From positions 186,001 through 250,000 of the forward strand of contig NZ_JAATJH010000003.1 of assembly GCF_011927835.1 (NCBI RefSeq): a stretch of 64,000 nucleotides of DNA, given 5' to 3'. This stretch comes from Neolewinella antarctica (GTDB lineage: Bacteria; Bacteroidota; Bacteroidia; Chitinophagales; Saprospiraceae). This document shows, piece after piece, positions 16,883 through 25,804 of the stretch (position 1 is the first letter of the stretch; each line of letters starts with the position of its first letter). The notes under the pieces are model-generated. The model ran no database searches and had not been told where the DNA came from. It saw nothing but the letters and a program-made list of their open reading frames with translations. A program made the translations under genes and the position numbers.

Positions 16883-18121
16883 ATGAACCTTCCGAACAAA
16901 ATATCCTGGCGTTACCTCTTTGCCCGGAAGTCTACCAATGCCATCAACATCATCACCTTCATTGCGGCCTTCGGCGTGGCGATCGGGGCGGCGGCGTTGG
17001 TTACGGTACTGAGTGTCTTCAATGGGTTCGAAGACATGTTCGTGGACTTGTTCAACAACCTCAACCCCGACGTACGCATTACCGCCCGCAAGGGTAAGAC
17101 GTTTGACGTCGACCCGGAAACGCTCGCGGGTTTGTACGCCATCCCCGGCGTGCGGGTAGTCTCACAGACGCTCGAGGAAACAGCCATGTTCAGTTACAAC
17201 GACAAGCGCAGCCCCGGAAGAATCAAGGGCGTCGATGAGTCATACGCTAAGATGAATGGCATCGACACAATGGTGCGGGATGGCACTTACGGTCTTTACG
17301 CGACGGACGACCAAGCGACCAGCGCCGTCATCGGTAACCAGCTCGCCCTGGCCCTGGGCGTCGACCCCCTCGATCAGTTCACCCCACTCCGGGTTTACAT
17401 GGCCCGCCCCAAGCCGCGTGGCGGCGGCTTTTTGACGACCGGGCGGTCTTCGTACCTGACGCGCGATTTTCAGCCCACCGGCGTCATCCGTAGCCAGGAG
17501 GCGTTGGAGAACCAGGGTGTTTTCATCCCACTCGAGCGCGCGCGCGATCTGATGAGTGTAACGGACGCTACGGTCACTTCCCTGGAAATGAAACTCGACC
17601 CGGAGCAAAATAACGAAAAGACTTACCGAGCGATCCAGGATTACGTCGGGGAAGCGTTTGTAGTGAAAAACCGATTCCAACAGGAAAACAGCCTGCTGAA
17701 ATTGATGCAGATCGAAAAGTTTGTGGCTTTTGCCATCGTCATTCTGATGATGATCCTGATTAGTTTCAATCTCGTGGGTGCGCTTTGGATGATCGTCCTG
17801 GAAAAAAAACCAGATATCTCGATTCTCCGTAGCCTGGGAATGACGGGCGCGGACGTGCGGAATATCTTTCTGCGCGTCGGTCTACTGCTGTGCACGATCG
17901 GGCTGTGCGTTGGTTTCGTTATCGCGGGCATCCTCTACGTGCTACAGAAATACTACGGGTTGATCAACCTCCCCGGTATGATGACGGAAGCCTACCCGAT
18001 TTCTTTCCGCTGGTTCGACTTCCTGGTGGTAGCCGTTACCGTGCTCCTGATCGGGCTGATCGCATCTCTTCTTCCGGCGCGCCGTGCGGCACGGATTTCG
18101 GCGATCATCAACGAGGAGTAA
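16883..18121 (+). CDS. ABC transporter permease, LolC/LolE (FtsX) family
   Basis: Inner-membrane permease of 412 residues from ATG 16883. The N-terminus NKISWRYLFARKSTNAINII runs into the first membrane helix (about 24-45). A large periplasmic MacB-PCD domain (about 45-265) follows, then an FtsX domain with three helices (about 280-405) that ends ISAIINEE. This four-helix plan matches LolC/LolE subunits, which extract lipoproteins from the inner membrane. The ATPase subunit (LolD) is not nearby. A LolA-like carrier is encoded about 0.9 kb to the left. Bacteroidota genomes often carry several such permeases, so the lipoprotein-export role is likely but not certain. Confidence 0.9.
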   Translation: MNLPNKISWRYLFARKSTNAINIITFIAAFGVAIGAAALVTVLSVFNGFEDMFVDLFNNLNPDVRITARKGKTFDVDPETLAGLYAIPGVRVVSQTLEETAMFSYNDKRSPGRIKGVDESYAKMNGIDTMVRDGTYGLYATDDQATSAVIGNQLALALGVDPLDQFTPLRVYMARPKPRGGGFLTTGRSSYLTRDFQPTGVIRSQEALENQGVFIPLERARDLMSVTDATVTSLEMKLDPEQNNEKTYRAIQDYVGEAFVVKNRFQQENSLLKLMQIEKFVAFAIVILMMILISFNLVGALWMIVLEKKPDISILRSLGMTGADVRNIFLRVGLLLCTIGLCVGFVIAGILYVLQKYYGLINLPGMMTEAYPISFRWFDFLVVAVTVLLIGLIASLLPARRAARISAIINEE

Positions 18122-19612
18122 TTACGTTTTCTTCTTCACAGCTGCTGCTGCTTTCTTTTTGCGTCGGGGGCTCGAACTATCCCCGGTCTTCAGGCGATTC
18201 CAGGCCCAGTCCCATTTCGTGTTTTCGATGCCGGGGCGGTAATAGTCGCGGTCGAGGTCAAAATCGAGATCGTTTAGCATCCCTTCAGCATCCATTTTCC
18301 ACGGGGCGTGGACGAGGGGTGCCGGTAGTTCCTTGAGTTCCGGCAACCAGGTTTTTACGTACTCTCCCTTTTTGTCGTACTTGAGGCCCTGCCACGGCGC
18401 ACTGGTGTAGTAGATATCCAGTGCCTGGGTGTGCCAGTTGAGCCAGTTGGCGCAGACTTCGTAATCAATCAGGCAGCTTTCAAACCAGGCCGCTCCCCAG
18501 CGCCAGTCGATTTTATAATCGCGGGTGAGGAAACTAGCGCAGTTAACGCGGCCGCGGTTGCTCATGAAGCCGGTTTGGCGCAATTCGCGCAAGTGAGCGT
18601 CCACGAAAGGAAGGCCGGTACGTCCCTGCGTCCACCGTTCGAAAAGGTCATGATCTTCCGTCCAGTCGTGGGCTTTATCCTTGAAACCTCCGGGCCGGAA
18701 AATGCGGTTACCGTGCTTGACGCCGAGGTAGAGAAAAAAGTCGCGCCAGCGCATTTCGAAAAGTATGCCGTTACCTGCGCTTTTCTTGTGGTTGAGGTGG
18801 TAATCCGTGATTTGCCGGTAGATTTCGCGGGGGGAAAGACAGCCGAGCGCTAAATAAGGAGAGAACTTAGAGGAGTAGTCCGCCCCCAGGCTTTTGTTGC
18901 GCGTGGAGCGGTAGCGTTGGACGAGGTGGCTACCGGCAAGGTAATAGTTAAGGCGCTCCAGACCGGCTGACTCACCACCGGGGTAGGCCGGATTGCCCGC
19001 TTCCGTAAAGCCAAGATCGGCGAGGGTAGGCGTGGGAGGATAATAGTAGGGCGGGCTTTCTATGCCGGCGGGTTCTCCGTGGACATCGCGGATGGGGAGT
19101 TTCTCGACGGCACGGCGAAATTCTCGGAAGGGTTCCGGAGCTTCATTTAGCGCGAAAGAAAGCTCTTCCGGGTGGTATAAGGACTTACCCCAGACGCTAA
19201 TTAACTTTGCTTTTCCCCCGGTCCTGGCATCCTGCGCCAGCGCCGCCGCTACCTTTTTTTCATCATCGGTCTCCTCGCTCGTGATCTCCGCTTGCGTATA
19301 GATAGCAGCGGCCTCTATCTGATCAAACACCTTTTTTAGCGCGGTCGCGGGTGCGGAAGTTGGTATGATGGCAATGTCAGTCCCCTTATCATGTGCACGC
19401 CGACGAAGATCTTGCAGCGCTCGTAACAAAAAAACCGCTCGGTGGACGCCCGTCTTGCGAAATTCCTGACCGGGCAGCTGCTCAAACTGGCGAAGATCGA
19501 GGGGGTAAACGAGCAAAACCCTGGTGTGGCCTTGCAGGGCACGCACCAGGGTTTCGTTGTCGTGGAACCGCAAGTCGTTACGGAGCCAATAAATAGCAGT
19601 GTTCGCGGGCAC
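18122..19612 (-). CDS. DASH-type cryptochrome / photolyase
   Basis: FAD-containing blue-light photoreceptor or single-strand-type photolyase, 496 residues from a GTG start. The N-terminal alpha/beta antenna domain opens with AIYWLRNDLRFHDNETL. The C-terminal FAD-binding domain shows YSSKFSPYLALGCLSPREIY, EMRWRDFFLYLGVKHG, and the DASH signature SNRGRVNCASFLTRD..IDWRWGAAWFE followed by IDYEVCANWLNW. The C-terminus is a Lys-rich tail (RRKKKAAAAVKKK), perhaps a DNA-binding extension. The copy of the 17-bp motif at 19338-19354 encodes SAPATAL. The gene ends next to the convergent permease gene (stops abut). Confidence 0.94.
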   Translation of the reverse strand: MPANTAIYWLRNDLRFHDNETLVRALQGHTRVLLVYPLDLRQFEQLPGQEFRKTGVHRAVFLLRALQDLRRRAHDKGTDIAIIPTSAPATALKKVFDQIEAAAIYTQAEITSEETDDEKKVAAALAQDARTGGKAKLISVWGKSLYHPEELSFALNEAPEPFREFRRAVEKLPIRDVHGEPAGIESPPYYYPPTPTLADLGFTEAGNPAYPGGESAGLERLNYYLAGSHLVQRYRSTRNKSLGADYSSKFSPYLALGCLSPREIYRQITDYHLNHKKSAGNGILFEMRWRDFFLYLGVKHGNRIFRPGGFKDKAHDWTEDHDLFERWTQGRTGLPFVDAHLRELRQTGFMSNRGRVNCASFLTRDYKIDWRWGAAWFESCLIDYEVCANWLNWHTQALDIYYTSAPWQGLKYDKKGEYVKTWLPELKELPAPLVHAPWKMDAEGMLNDLDFDLDRDYYRPGIENTKWDWAWNRLKTGDSSSPRRKKKAAAAVKKKT

Positions 19613-19623
19613 GGAGCAGTATT

Positions 19624-20676
19624 TTATGCGACCGTGGTGCCGCTTTCGTTCTGGTAGAATTCCTTAAAACTAATCATGCGTTGCTTCTCCTCGTCCCATA
19701 ACTTATGGAACATCATGGGCAAGCTCTGGAAGAAGGTCACTTTGGTCACGTATTTCTGAAGCACAGGGTTCTCCTTAGCGCACTGACGCAGGTTGTAGTT
19801 CGGGATGCGGCTGCTCAGGTGGTGGATGTGGTGGTAGCCGATGTTACCCGTCAGGAAGTGCAACCAGCGGGGTAGCTTGTAGAAGCTAGCACCTTTGATG
19901 GCGGCGGTGAGGTAGTCCCAGTTCTTCGTCCACTGCATGAAGGTATGCTCGTGCTGGTGCTGAACGTAAAAGAACCAAAAAGAAATGATACCGAAAAAGA
20001 AGATGATGGACCCCTGCACGATCAAGAATGCCTTCCAACCCAGGATGAAGCCCATCGCAACGTACACCAGCGCGATGGCGATGTTGTTGAGGTGTTGCTT
20101 GACGTGTACTTTGCCCCAGCCGTCGAAAGTGATGCGGGGAATACGGAGCACGATACCCATGTAGATCAGGGGAACAATCACGAACAGAACCACCGGGCTG
20201 CGGAAAATACGGTACTTGAACCGGCCCCACTTCGTCAGGTCCCGGTACTCACCGACGGTAAGAAAGTCGATGTCACCAATGTCCCGGTGCTCAAGCTGGC
20301 CTGTATGACCGTGGTGGTAACTGTGTACCCGCGCCCAGTACGTGTAGGGGATCGAACTGAAAAAAGAGCAAACGAAACCGACGACGTCGTTAAATTTTCG
20401 CTTCTGGAGGAAGGAGTAATGGCCGCAATCGTGCTGAATGATGAAAATCCGCACCAGGAAAAAAGCGTTGACCGCACCTAGCGCCAGCGTCAACCAGATG
20501 GAATAGTCAACACTAAAGTACATCGCTATCCACAGCGCGATGAAGGGTCCGAAGCTGCTAAAGATCTGACCGATCGCCCGTGGTGTATTCGATTGCTGGT
20601 ACTTAGCAACGATGGTCTTCCAGTGACGGAGGTTGTCGTTAATTTCTTCGACGGAAGGACCGGAGGAGGTGTTCAA
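19624..20676 (-). CDS. Membrane fatty acid desaturase
   Basis: Di-iron, membrane-bound acyl-lipid desaturase. Four His clusters are visible: HDCGHYSF, HSYHHGHTG, HQHEHTF and HHIHHLS, the standard three-box architecture plus an extra His pair. About four to five membrane helices surround them. I place the start at TTG 20676, giving MNTSSGPSVEEINDNLRHW, because homologues begin about a dozen residues before the NLRHW segment. The longer reading from TTG 20754 uses a TTG that is part of a TATCTTGC promoter-like box. It likely introduces double bonds for membrane fluidity. Regiospecificity cannot be read. Confidence 0.9.
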   Translation of the reverse strand: MNTSSGPSVEEINDNLRHWKTIVAKYQQSNTPRAIGQIFSSFGPFIALWIAMYFSVDYSIWLTLALGAVNAFFLVRIFIIQHDCGHYSFLQKRKFNDVVGFVCSFFSSIPYTYWARVHSYHHGHTGQLEHRDIGDIDFLTVGEYRDLTKWGRFKYRIFRSPVVLFVIVPLIYMGIVLRIPRITFDGWGKVHVKQHLNNIAIALVYVAMGFILGWKAFLIVQGSIIFFFGIISFWFFYVQHQHEHTFMQWTKNWDYLTAAIKGASFYKLPRWLHFLTGNIGYHHIHHLSSRIPNYNLRQCAKENPVLQKYVTKVTFFQSLPMMFHKLWDEEKQRMISFKEFYQNESGTTVA

Positions 20677-21130
20677 GACTGGAGAGTTTAAAATGTAGTG
20701 ATGGATGGCTAACGGAACCCAGATGTATCTAGCGGATCGATTACCGGAGCGCAAGATAAGGACTATCGGTTTGTTATGGCTGGTTGGCGGATACGTTTAT
20801 CCGCTGACTAAAATATACCCATAGCGCACGATACTTAAGTCAGTATGATTGCGTGGGGCAAAGTCTGAACGTAAGTAGTTGCATTGAGTTTTGTCCTCGC
20901 AATAACGTTGACCCGCGATTGACGAGATTTATACTCAGCAATCAACGTAGTGCTTAATTAAACAGTGCGCGGCAAGACAATGATGGGCACCAATTAAATA
21001 AGGATTCGTTAAAATTTTAACCGTGGCATCGCACCCGTTCGGCCAAACTAGCTAAGCGAAACCAGAAAGGAACCACGCGTAAGGTGAGTTGGGTCGAGCT
21101 AACCGGCCGAAGAGCGATCGTGAGCGTGTT
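20677..21130. other. Intergenic stretch upstream of the desaturase
   Basis: AT-richer than its surroundings, with no supported gene. It holds a TATCTTGC box on the minus strand (about 20754-20761) that could drive the desaturase. I see no other clear signal. The alkaline phosphatase gene ends at its right edge. Confidence 0.4.
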
Positions 21131-22285
21131 CTACAAACCGTACAGTGACTTCATGCGGTCAAAAATCGCCGTGTTCTCGTAGATCCCCCGAAATAGTTCT
21201 TCACCCGGCCCGAAGGCGAAGACGGGAATGAGGTCGGCCGTGTGGTAGTCGGAGGTAAACGCGCCGTCGATGCGGCCCATTTCCGACCCGTACTGGATGG
21301 CGTAGCCGCCCGTCTCGTGGTCGGCGGTGACGATGACGAGGGTCTCCCCGTCCCGCTTAGCAAATTCGAGCACTTTGCCAATTGCATTGTCGAACTCAAT
21401 CACTTCCGAAATGATGTAGTCACTGTCGTTCGAGTGTCCGCCCCAGTCGATCTGGGAGCCTTCGATCATGAGGAAAAAGCCTTTATTTTCTACGTCACGC
21501 TGGTTGAGAAATTCCGGCGCGATGTCCGCGGCGGCCACCAGGTAGTCGCGGCCCTGGGAGAAGGGGAGGGGCTCGGCGTCGGCCGTCAGGTAAGCGTAGT
21601 TTCCCTTTACGTCGGGCTTCACGTCCTTAATATCTTTCGTCACGAAGTTATCCACCGTGTAGCCTTTTTTGCGTAGCTCGTCGGAAAGGTTTCGGATGTC
21701 GAGGGTGCGGCGTTCAAAAAACTTGGCGCCCCCGCCGATGATGAGGTCGACGTCGGTATCCAAGAAGCCCCTAGCGATGTCCTCGTAATTTTTACGAGCC
21801 GAGTTGTGCGCTACGAAACTAGCCGGCGTGGCGTGGACGATCGAGCTGCTCGCGACCAAACCCGTTGGCATCCCCGCCGCTTCCGCCAGTTCGAGGATGG
21901 TCGTGACGGGTAGTGTATCCATATCTACGCCAATCGCTCCGTTATAAGTTTTGACGCCCGTGCTGAAGGCCGTAGCGCCCGCGGCGGAGTCGGTGACCAA
22001 ATTGTCTCCGCTGTATGATTTATGCAGGCCGATCGACCGGAACCGTTCTAAGTTCAATCGATTACCGTTGCTGTACATCCCCGCGCTGATCTGAGTTATG
22101 CCCATTCCGTCCCCGATCATCAGGATGATGTTCTTTGGCCGTACACCATCGTACGTCGGTGCCGCTTTCTCGACCTTACTGACCTTCACCCGTGGCTTAA
22201 CCGCGATTGTGTCGGTCGGGGCGGGTGGGCAAGCCGTAAAGAGTAAAACGGATAGACTGATGAATAAAACGGTAAGTGGCTTCAT
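21131..22285 (-). CDS. Alkaline phosphatase (PhoA superfamily), lipoprotein
   Basis: Exported metal-dependent phosphomonoesterase of 384 residues. A lipobox LLFTAC ends at Cys19, so the enzyme is probably anchored to the outer membrane. Active-site pieces are all present: MIGDGMG (Asp59, metal), VTDSAAGATAFSTG with the nucleophile Ser100, IEGSQIDWGGHSND, and VTADHETGGY with two metal ligands. It would release phosphate from organic esters in the envelope. The gene is single, with no pho regulator next to it. A weak TATCTTCA box lies about 8 nt before the start. Confidence 0.95.
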   Translation of the reverse strand: MKPLTVLFISLSVLLFTACPPAPTDTIAVKPRVKVSKVEKAAPTYDGVRPKNIILMIGDGMGITQISAGMYSNGNRLNLERFRSIGLHKSYSGDNLVTDSAAGATAFSTGVKTYNGAIGVDMDTLPVTTILELAEAAGMPTGLVASSSIVHATPASFVAHNSARKNYEDIARGFLDTDVDLIIGGGAKFFERRTLDIRNLSDELRKKGYTVDNFVTKDIKDVKPDVKGNYAYLTADAEPLPFSQGRDYLVAAADIAPEFLNQRDVENKGFFLMIEGSQIDWGGHSNDSDYIISEVIEFDNAIGKVLEFAKRDGETLVIVTADHETGGYAIQYGSEMGRIDGAFTSDYHTADLIPVFAFGPGEELFRGIYENTAIFDRMKSLYGL

Positions 22286-22665
22286 GGGGTGAAGATAGGG
22301 GCCGAACCGATGCGGTGGCTTAAGCGAAGATTAATTTTAAACGTGCCGGGTAAAAAGGTAAATCGACTGGTGGATTCTTTGGAAAAGGACGCCGGCGGGC
22401 AATCATTATTACACCAATGAGTACCACTGGCACCATTGAATCCAAACCCACACTACTGGACATTTTCAAATCGGACGCTTGGAGGACTCGAAACCCTTCG
22501 CTACGCTTTAGTTTCGAGACGCTCCAAGGTTCTAAAATTCTACTTGAGGACCTTGGAGCATCCTCTGCCGTGAAGCCGAAGGCGAAATTGTTGAGGTCCT
22601 CCAAGCGTCCGGGGAAAATATCCAATAGTATGATTCAAACCATTACTCCCTAAATTTATCGTCCG
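22286..22665. other. Intergenic stretch carrying the cloverleaf element
   Basis: A 78-codon reading frame (22417-22653) runs through this region, but it is fully explained by the inverted-repeat element inside it and is probably not a gene. The rest holds no other feature I can support. Confidence 0.5.
22472..22611. repeat. 140-bp nested inverted-repeat (cloverleaf-like) element
   Basis: The outer arms are a perfect 16-bp inverted repeat: CGGACGCTTGGAGGAC (22472-22487) and its complement (22596-22611). Inside lie CTCGAAAC/GTTTCGAG (22487-22494 and 22511-22518), GCTCCAAGGT/ACCTTGGAGC (22521-22530 and 22550-22559), and a third weaker stem CCTC/GAGG enclosing GCCGAAGGC (about 22562-22596). The layout is a four-stem cloverleaf. 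It sits between dprA and the alkaline phosphatase gene, both leftward. It may be a REP/MITE-like element or a structured RNA. Confidence 0.8.
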
Positions 22666-23766
22666 CTACTCTCCCCCCAGACGGTACCTCCTTCCGGGTA
22701 AAGAAACAATCACTCCCTTCATCTCCAGCATCAGCAGCGTGCTGGCGAGCTTGGCCGGCGGTTCGCCCAGACTGAGGTGGAGTTCGTCAATGTCGACCCC
22801 CTGCCGGTCGCGTAGTTGGTGGACGACGGCTTGCTCGCCAGCGTCCAGGTCGTCAAAGAGGCGGCGTTGGTGGCCGGCGGTCAGCCCTTTCCACTTCAGC
22901 AAATCGATAATGTCCTGCCCCCGTTCGATCAAGTGCGCCTTGCCCGTTTTGATGAGCTTGTTGCAGCCGGCGGAAAGCGGATCACCCCCGCGCCCCGGGC
23001 AGGCACCCACCTTCTTACCGTATTCGTGGGCCATGTTGGCGGTAATCATGGAGCCGCCCCGGGTGGCGGACTCTACGACGACGGTGAGGTCGCTCTGCAT
23101 GGCAACGATGCGGTTGCGGGCGGGGAAGTGCTCCCGCTCCGGTTTGAGCCAGTAAGGATATTCGGTGAGGACGCCGCCGCCGTTATCCGCCATTTGCATG
23201 GCCGTGCGGGCGTGCGCGGCGGGGTAGACGTGGCCGAAGCCAGAACCCATTACCGCCAGGGTTGGTATACCGGTCTGTAGGCAGCGGCGGTGGGCGTAAA
23301 TATCCACCCCGTAGGCCAGGCCGCTAACGACGAGGGGGCTGTATTCCGCCAACGGATCGAGCAGCATATCGACCTGGCGGCTGCCCCGGCTACTCATCTC
23401 CCGGGTGCCGACGATGGCCACCGAGCGGGAACTTTGTAAGTCGGTATTGCCGAAATGGTACAGCACCGGGGCTGCGGTCAGGTGTTTTGCCAGCCGGTAG
23501 GGGTAGTCGTCGTCGGCGCAGCACAGGATGGTAACGTCGCTTTTATCGGCGTGGTGGAGAATACTTTCGGCTTCGCGGTGGTGCCGCTCCCGGGCGAAAG
23601 CTTTGGCGGTCTTTTCCGCAATGCCTTCCACACGACACAGCTCCTGCGGCCGCGCCCGCAACGCTTCTTCCGCGGAGCCGAAATGTTGAAGGAGGGTACG
23701 GAATAATTTTGCGCCGATGCCGGGTACGCGGCTGAGGGCTACCCGGGGTAGGGTGTCCGAATGCAT
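22666..23766 (-). CDS. dprA: DNA-processing protein DprA
   Basis: Cytosolic protein that loads RecA onto incoming single-stranded DNA in natural transformation. The 366-residue protein has an N-terminal helix-hairpin-helix-like region (ALSRVPGIGAKLFRTLLQHF), a central Rossmann-like DprA domain with VAIVGTREMSSRGSRQ, VSGLAYGVDIYAH, MGSGFGHVYPAAH and VVVESATRGGSMITA, and a C-terminal winged-helix domain (DIDELHLSLGEPPAKLAS). Length and domains are complete. Its presence shows that the organism has at least this part of a competence pathway, which matters for the dispersed 17-bp motif. Confidence 0.97.
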   Translation of the reverse strand: MHSDTLPRVALSRVPGIGAKLFRTLLQHFGSAEEALRARPQELCRVEGIAEKTAKAFARERHHREAESILHHADKSDVTILCCADDDYPYRLAKHLTAAPVLYHFGNTDLQSSRSVAIVGTREMSSRGSRQVDMLLDPLAEYSPLVVSGLAYGVDIYAHRRCLQTGIPTLAVMGSGFGHVYPAAHARTAMQMADNGGGVLTEYPYWLKPEREHFPARNRIVAMQSDLTVVVESATRGGSMITANMAHEYGKKVGACPGRGGDPLSAGCNKLIKTGKAHLIERGQDIIDLLKWKGLTAGHQRRLFDDLDAGEQAVVHQLRDRQGVDIDELHLSLGEPPAKLASTLLMLEMKGVIVSLPGRRYRLGGE

Positions 23767-24117
23767 GGGGGAATGCTTGATTTGTCAACGAGCACTACGG
23801 GAGAAGAAAAACGGGCGGGGGCGCTAAGAAATAGGAGGGGGGAAGAAGCAAGTACTCTTGCTAGAGTATCTGCCTCGGGCGTAGCTACCGGCTAAGGTAG
23901 GGTAAAAGGCACAATTTGTGTCGTGTATTGCCCATTGTTTTGTCAAATTGTTTGTAATGTGCGGCTAGCATTGACTTTTTGGCATCCGCAGCGTAACCGA
24001 GCGATGCCGGCAATAATTAGCTATCGGCCTCCCAGCCCTATATTTACGGTACCCATTTGCACAGCGCATTATTGCAGTTCGTGCCGCACAAATACCCTTC
24101 TACCCTACTTTTTGTTT
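23767..24117. other. Divergent intergenic region between dprA and cytochrome c peroxidase
   Basis: No gene is supported. A TACTTTTTG element (24106-24114), close to the TAnnTTTG box, lies 3 nt before the cytochrome c peroxidase ATG. The frame upstream of 24118 is open but lacks any signal-peptide logic. Confidence 0.4.
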
Positions 24118-25467
24118 ATGCACTTGTCTTTTCATCACCTACTTATCCTTGCGGTGCTATTGCTCTCAACGGCCGGGTGCGTGAGGGACGAAGCACTATC
24201 TCCGCTCGACGCCGAGTTGGAGCGGACGTTGATTCGACTGAGCGCTAGCGGAAGTTTGCGGGATTTCGTTTTGCCAGATGGCAGTGATTTATCCGGAATT
24301 CCCGCCGGGGTCAGTAACCCCCTCACCCAGGAAAAAGTAGCCCTCGGCAAGTTACTTTTCTACGAGACGGCGCTGGGTCGGGACGCCATCGACCCTGAAC
24401 AAGTACGTACTTTTTCGTGCTCGACCTGCCACGTTCCCGAGGCAGCCTTCACCGCCGGCTCCGCGCAGGGGATTGCCGACGGCGGGCGGGGCTTCGGCGT
24501 GTCTGGCGCGGGCCGCACGATGAACCCGGACTACGCCGAAAACGATATCGACGCCCAGGGCGCACGACCGCTTTCCATGCTCGGCGTCGCTTACGTCACC
24601 AACTCCATGTGGGCCGGCCGTTTCGGTGCCCACGGGGCGAATGCCGAAGTCGAGGAGGTTTGGGGCGTCTTCGACCCCGCCACGGAGGTCAACCACCTGG
24701 GGCTGGACGGACTGGAAGCCCAGAACATCGAAGGAACGGTTACTCACCGGATGAGCACGGACGAATTTTTGCTCGATACGCTGGGTTACCGACCACTTTT
24801 CGACCGCGCTTTTCCGGAATTTACGGGCGATGCCAAATACGGTCGCGTGGCCTTAAGCTTCGCGTTGTCTGCCTACATCCGGACGATCCTTCCCAACGAA
24901 GCCCCCTGGCAGCAGTGGCTCAGGGGAGATCGGAACGCCCTCACCGAAGCGCAGAAACGCGGTGCCCAACTTTTCTTCGGAAAGGCGGGCTGCTACCGTT
25001 GCCACCAGGGGCCGGCGCTGAATGGTAATGCTTTTTATGCCCTTGGCGTCAACGATCTCTGTGACGTGCCCGGCGTGCGGCGGACTGGCCTCAACGATAC
25101 GCGTAACCTGGGCCGTGGCGACTTTACGCGGCGGGCCGATGATCTGTACAAGTTCAAAGTGCCGCAGCTGTACAACACGAAGGATATGCCCTACTACTTT
25201 CACGGTAGCAGCAAGCAAAATCTCCGCGAGGTGGTGGCGTATTTCAACGACGGTGTAATCGAAAACGAGCGGGTGCCGGCCGCTAACGTGGCTGCTTTTT
25301 TCCAACCCCTGAACCTATCGGCGGTGGAGATAGACGAGTTAACGGAGTTTTTGGCGGAGGGCCTGTACGATGCTAATCTTAGTCGTTACGTGCCCGAGGC
25401 CGTGCTTTCGGGTGCGTGTTTTCCGAATAGTGATGCACAGAGTAGGGTGGATATGGGGTGTGATTAG
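24118..25467 (+). CDS. Di-haem cytochrome c peroxidase (MauG/CcpA family), lipoprotein
   Basis: Periplasmic di-haem peroxidase that reduces H2O2 with electrons from cytochrome c. From ATG 24118 the protein is 449 residues, with a lipoprotein signal (LLLSTAGC). Two haem c sites are readable: CSTCH (Cys101, Cys104, His105) and CYRCH (Cys292, Cys295, His296). The family segments VALGKLLFYETALGRD, a middle MLGVAYVTNSMWAGRFGA, and FKVPQLYNTKDMPYYFHG are present. Haem attachment would need the cytochrome c maturation system, which is not in this window. It could instead be a MauG-like modifying enzyme. Confidence 0.94.
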   Translation: MHLSFHHLLILAVLLLSTAGCVRDEALSPLDAELERTLIRLSASGSLRDFVLPDGSDLSGIPAGVSNPLTQEKVALGKLLFYETALGRDAIDPEQVRTFSCSTCHVPEAAFTAGSAQGIADGGRGFGVSGAGRTMNPDYAENDIDAQGARPLSMLGVAYVTNSMWAGRFGAHGANAEVEEVWGVFDPATEVNHLGLDGLEAQNIEGTVTHRMSTDEFLLDTLGYRPLFDRAFPEFTGDAKYGRVALSFALSAYIRTILPNEAPWQQWLRGDRNALTEAQKRGAQLFFGKAGCYRCHQGPALNGNAFYALGVNDLCDVPGVRRTGLNDTRNLGRGDFTRRADDLYKFKVPQLYNTKDMPYYFHGSSKQNLREVVAYFNDGVIENERVPAANVAAFFQPLNLSAVEIDELTEFLAEGLYDANLSRYVPEAVLSGACFPNSDAQSRVDMGCD

Positions 25468-25517
25468 GTGGCAACTTTGGTTTATCCTGATTCGTTACGT
25501 TTAACAAACTTAAAAAA

Positions 25518-25799
25518 ATGGGAATCCAGCTCTCCATTGATGAATTTATTGAGGCCTTCTCTGCATACAGTAGCAGTGAAAAAAGCGAGGTATTGACTGC
25601 CTTACAGCAACAGGTCAACGGAGAATCTTCTGGGCAGTCCATCAACAGACCCAAGCATCAGGAACTTCCACCTAAGAAATATCCAAGGGATGATAGCTGG
25701 AAAGATTTAGCCGGCAGTTGGCAGGGGGAAACGTATAATGAATTGATGGCAATTATTGATGATGGAACAGGCCCAGAGCGAGAGCCACCCATATTTTAG
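25518..25799 (+). CDS. Probable antitoxin partner of the PIN toxin
   Basis: A 93-residue protein encoded 5 nt upstream of the PIN-domain gene. The N-terminal half (IQLSIDEFIEAFSAYSSSEKSEVLTAL) is helical with an alternating charged pattern and could be a dimerisation or DNA-binding part. The C-terminal half (KDLAGSWQGETYNELMAIIDD) is acidic and would be suited to wrapping around a toxin. I do not recognise a named antitoxin family. The call rests on size, order and spacing. This gene and the next are visibly AT-richer than the flanks, which suggests acquisition. Confidence 0.7.
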   Translation: MGIQLSIDEFIEAFSAYSSSEKSEVLTALQQQVNGESSGQSINRPKHQELPPKKYPRDDSWKDLAGSWQGETYNELMAIIDDGTGPEREPPIF

Positions 25800-25804
25800 T
25801 CCCC

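Noticed and set aside
20994-21012. A 14-base match (AAATAAGGATTCGT) to the region near 31834
   Set aside because: In a 64-kb window, several chance 14-base matches are expected, so it is not evidence of shared regulation.
22417-22653. A 78-codon ORF in the dprA/alkaline phosphatase gap
   Set aside because: The frame overlaps the cloverleaf inverted repeats and has no family features. The paired sequence explains it better than protein coding.
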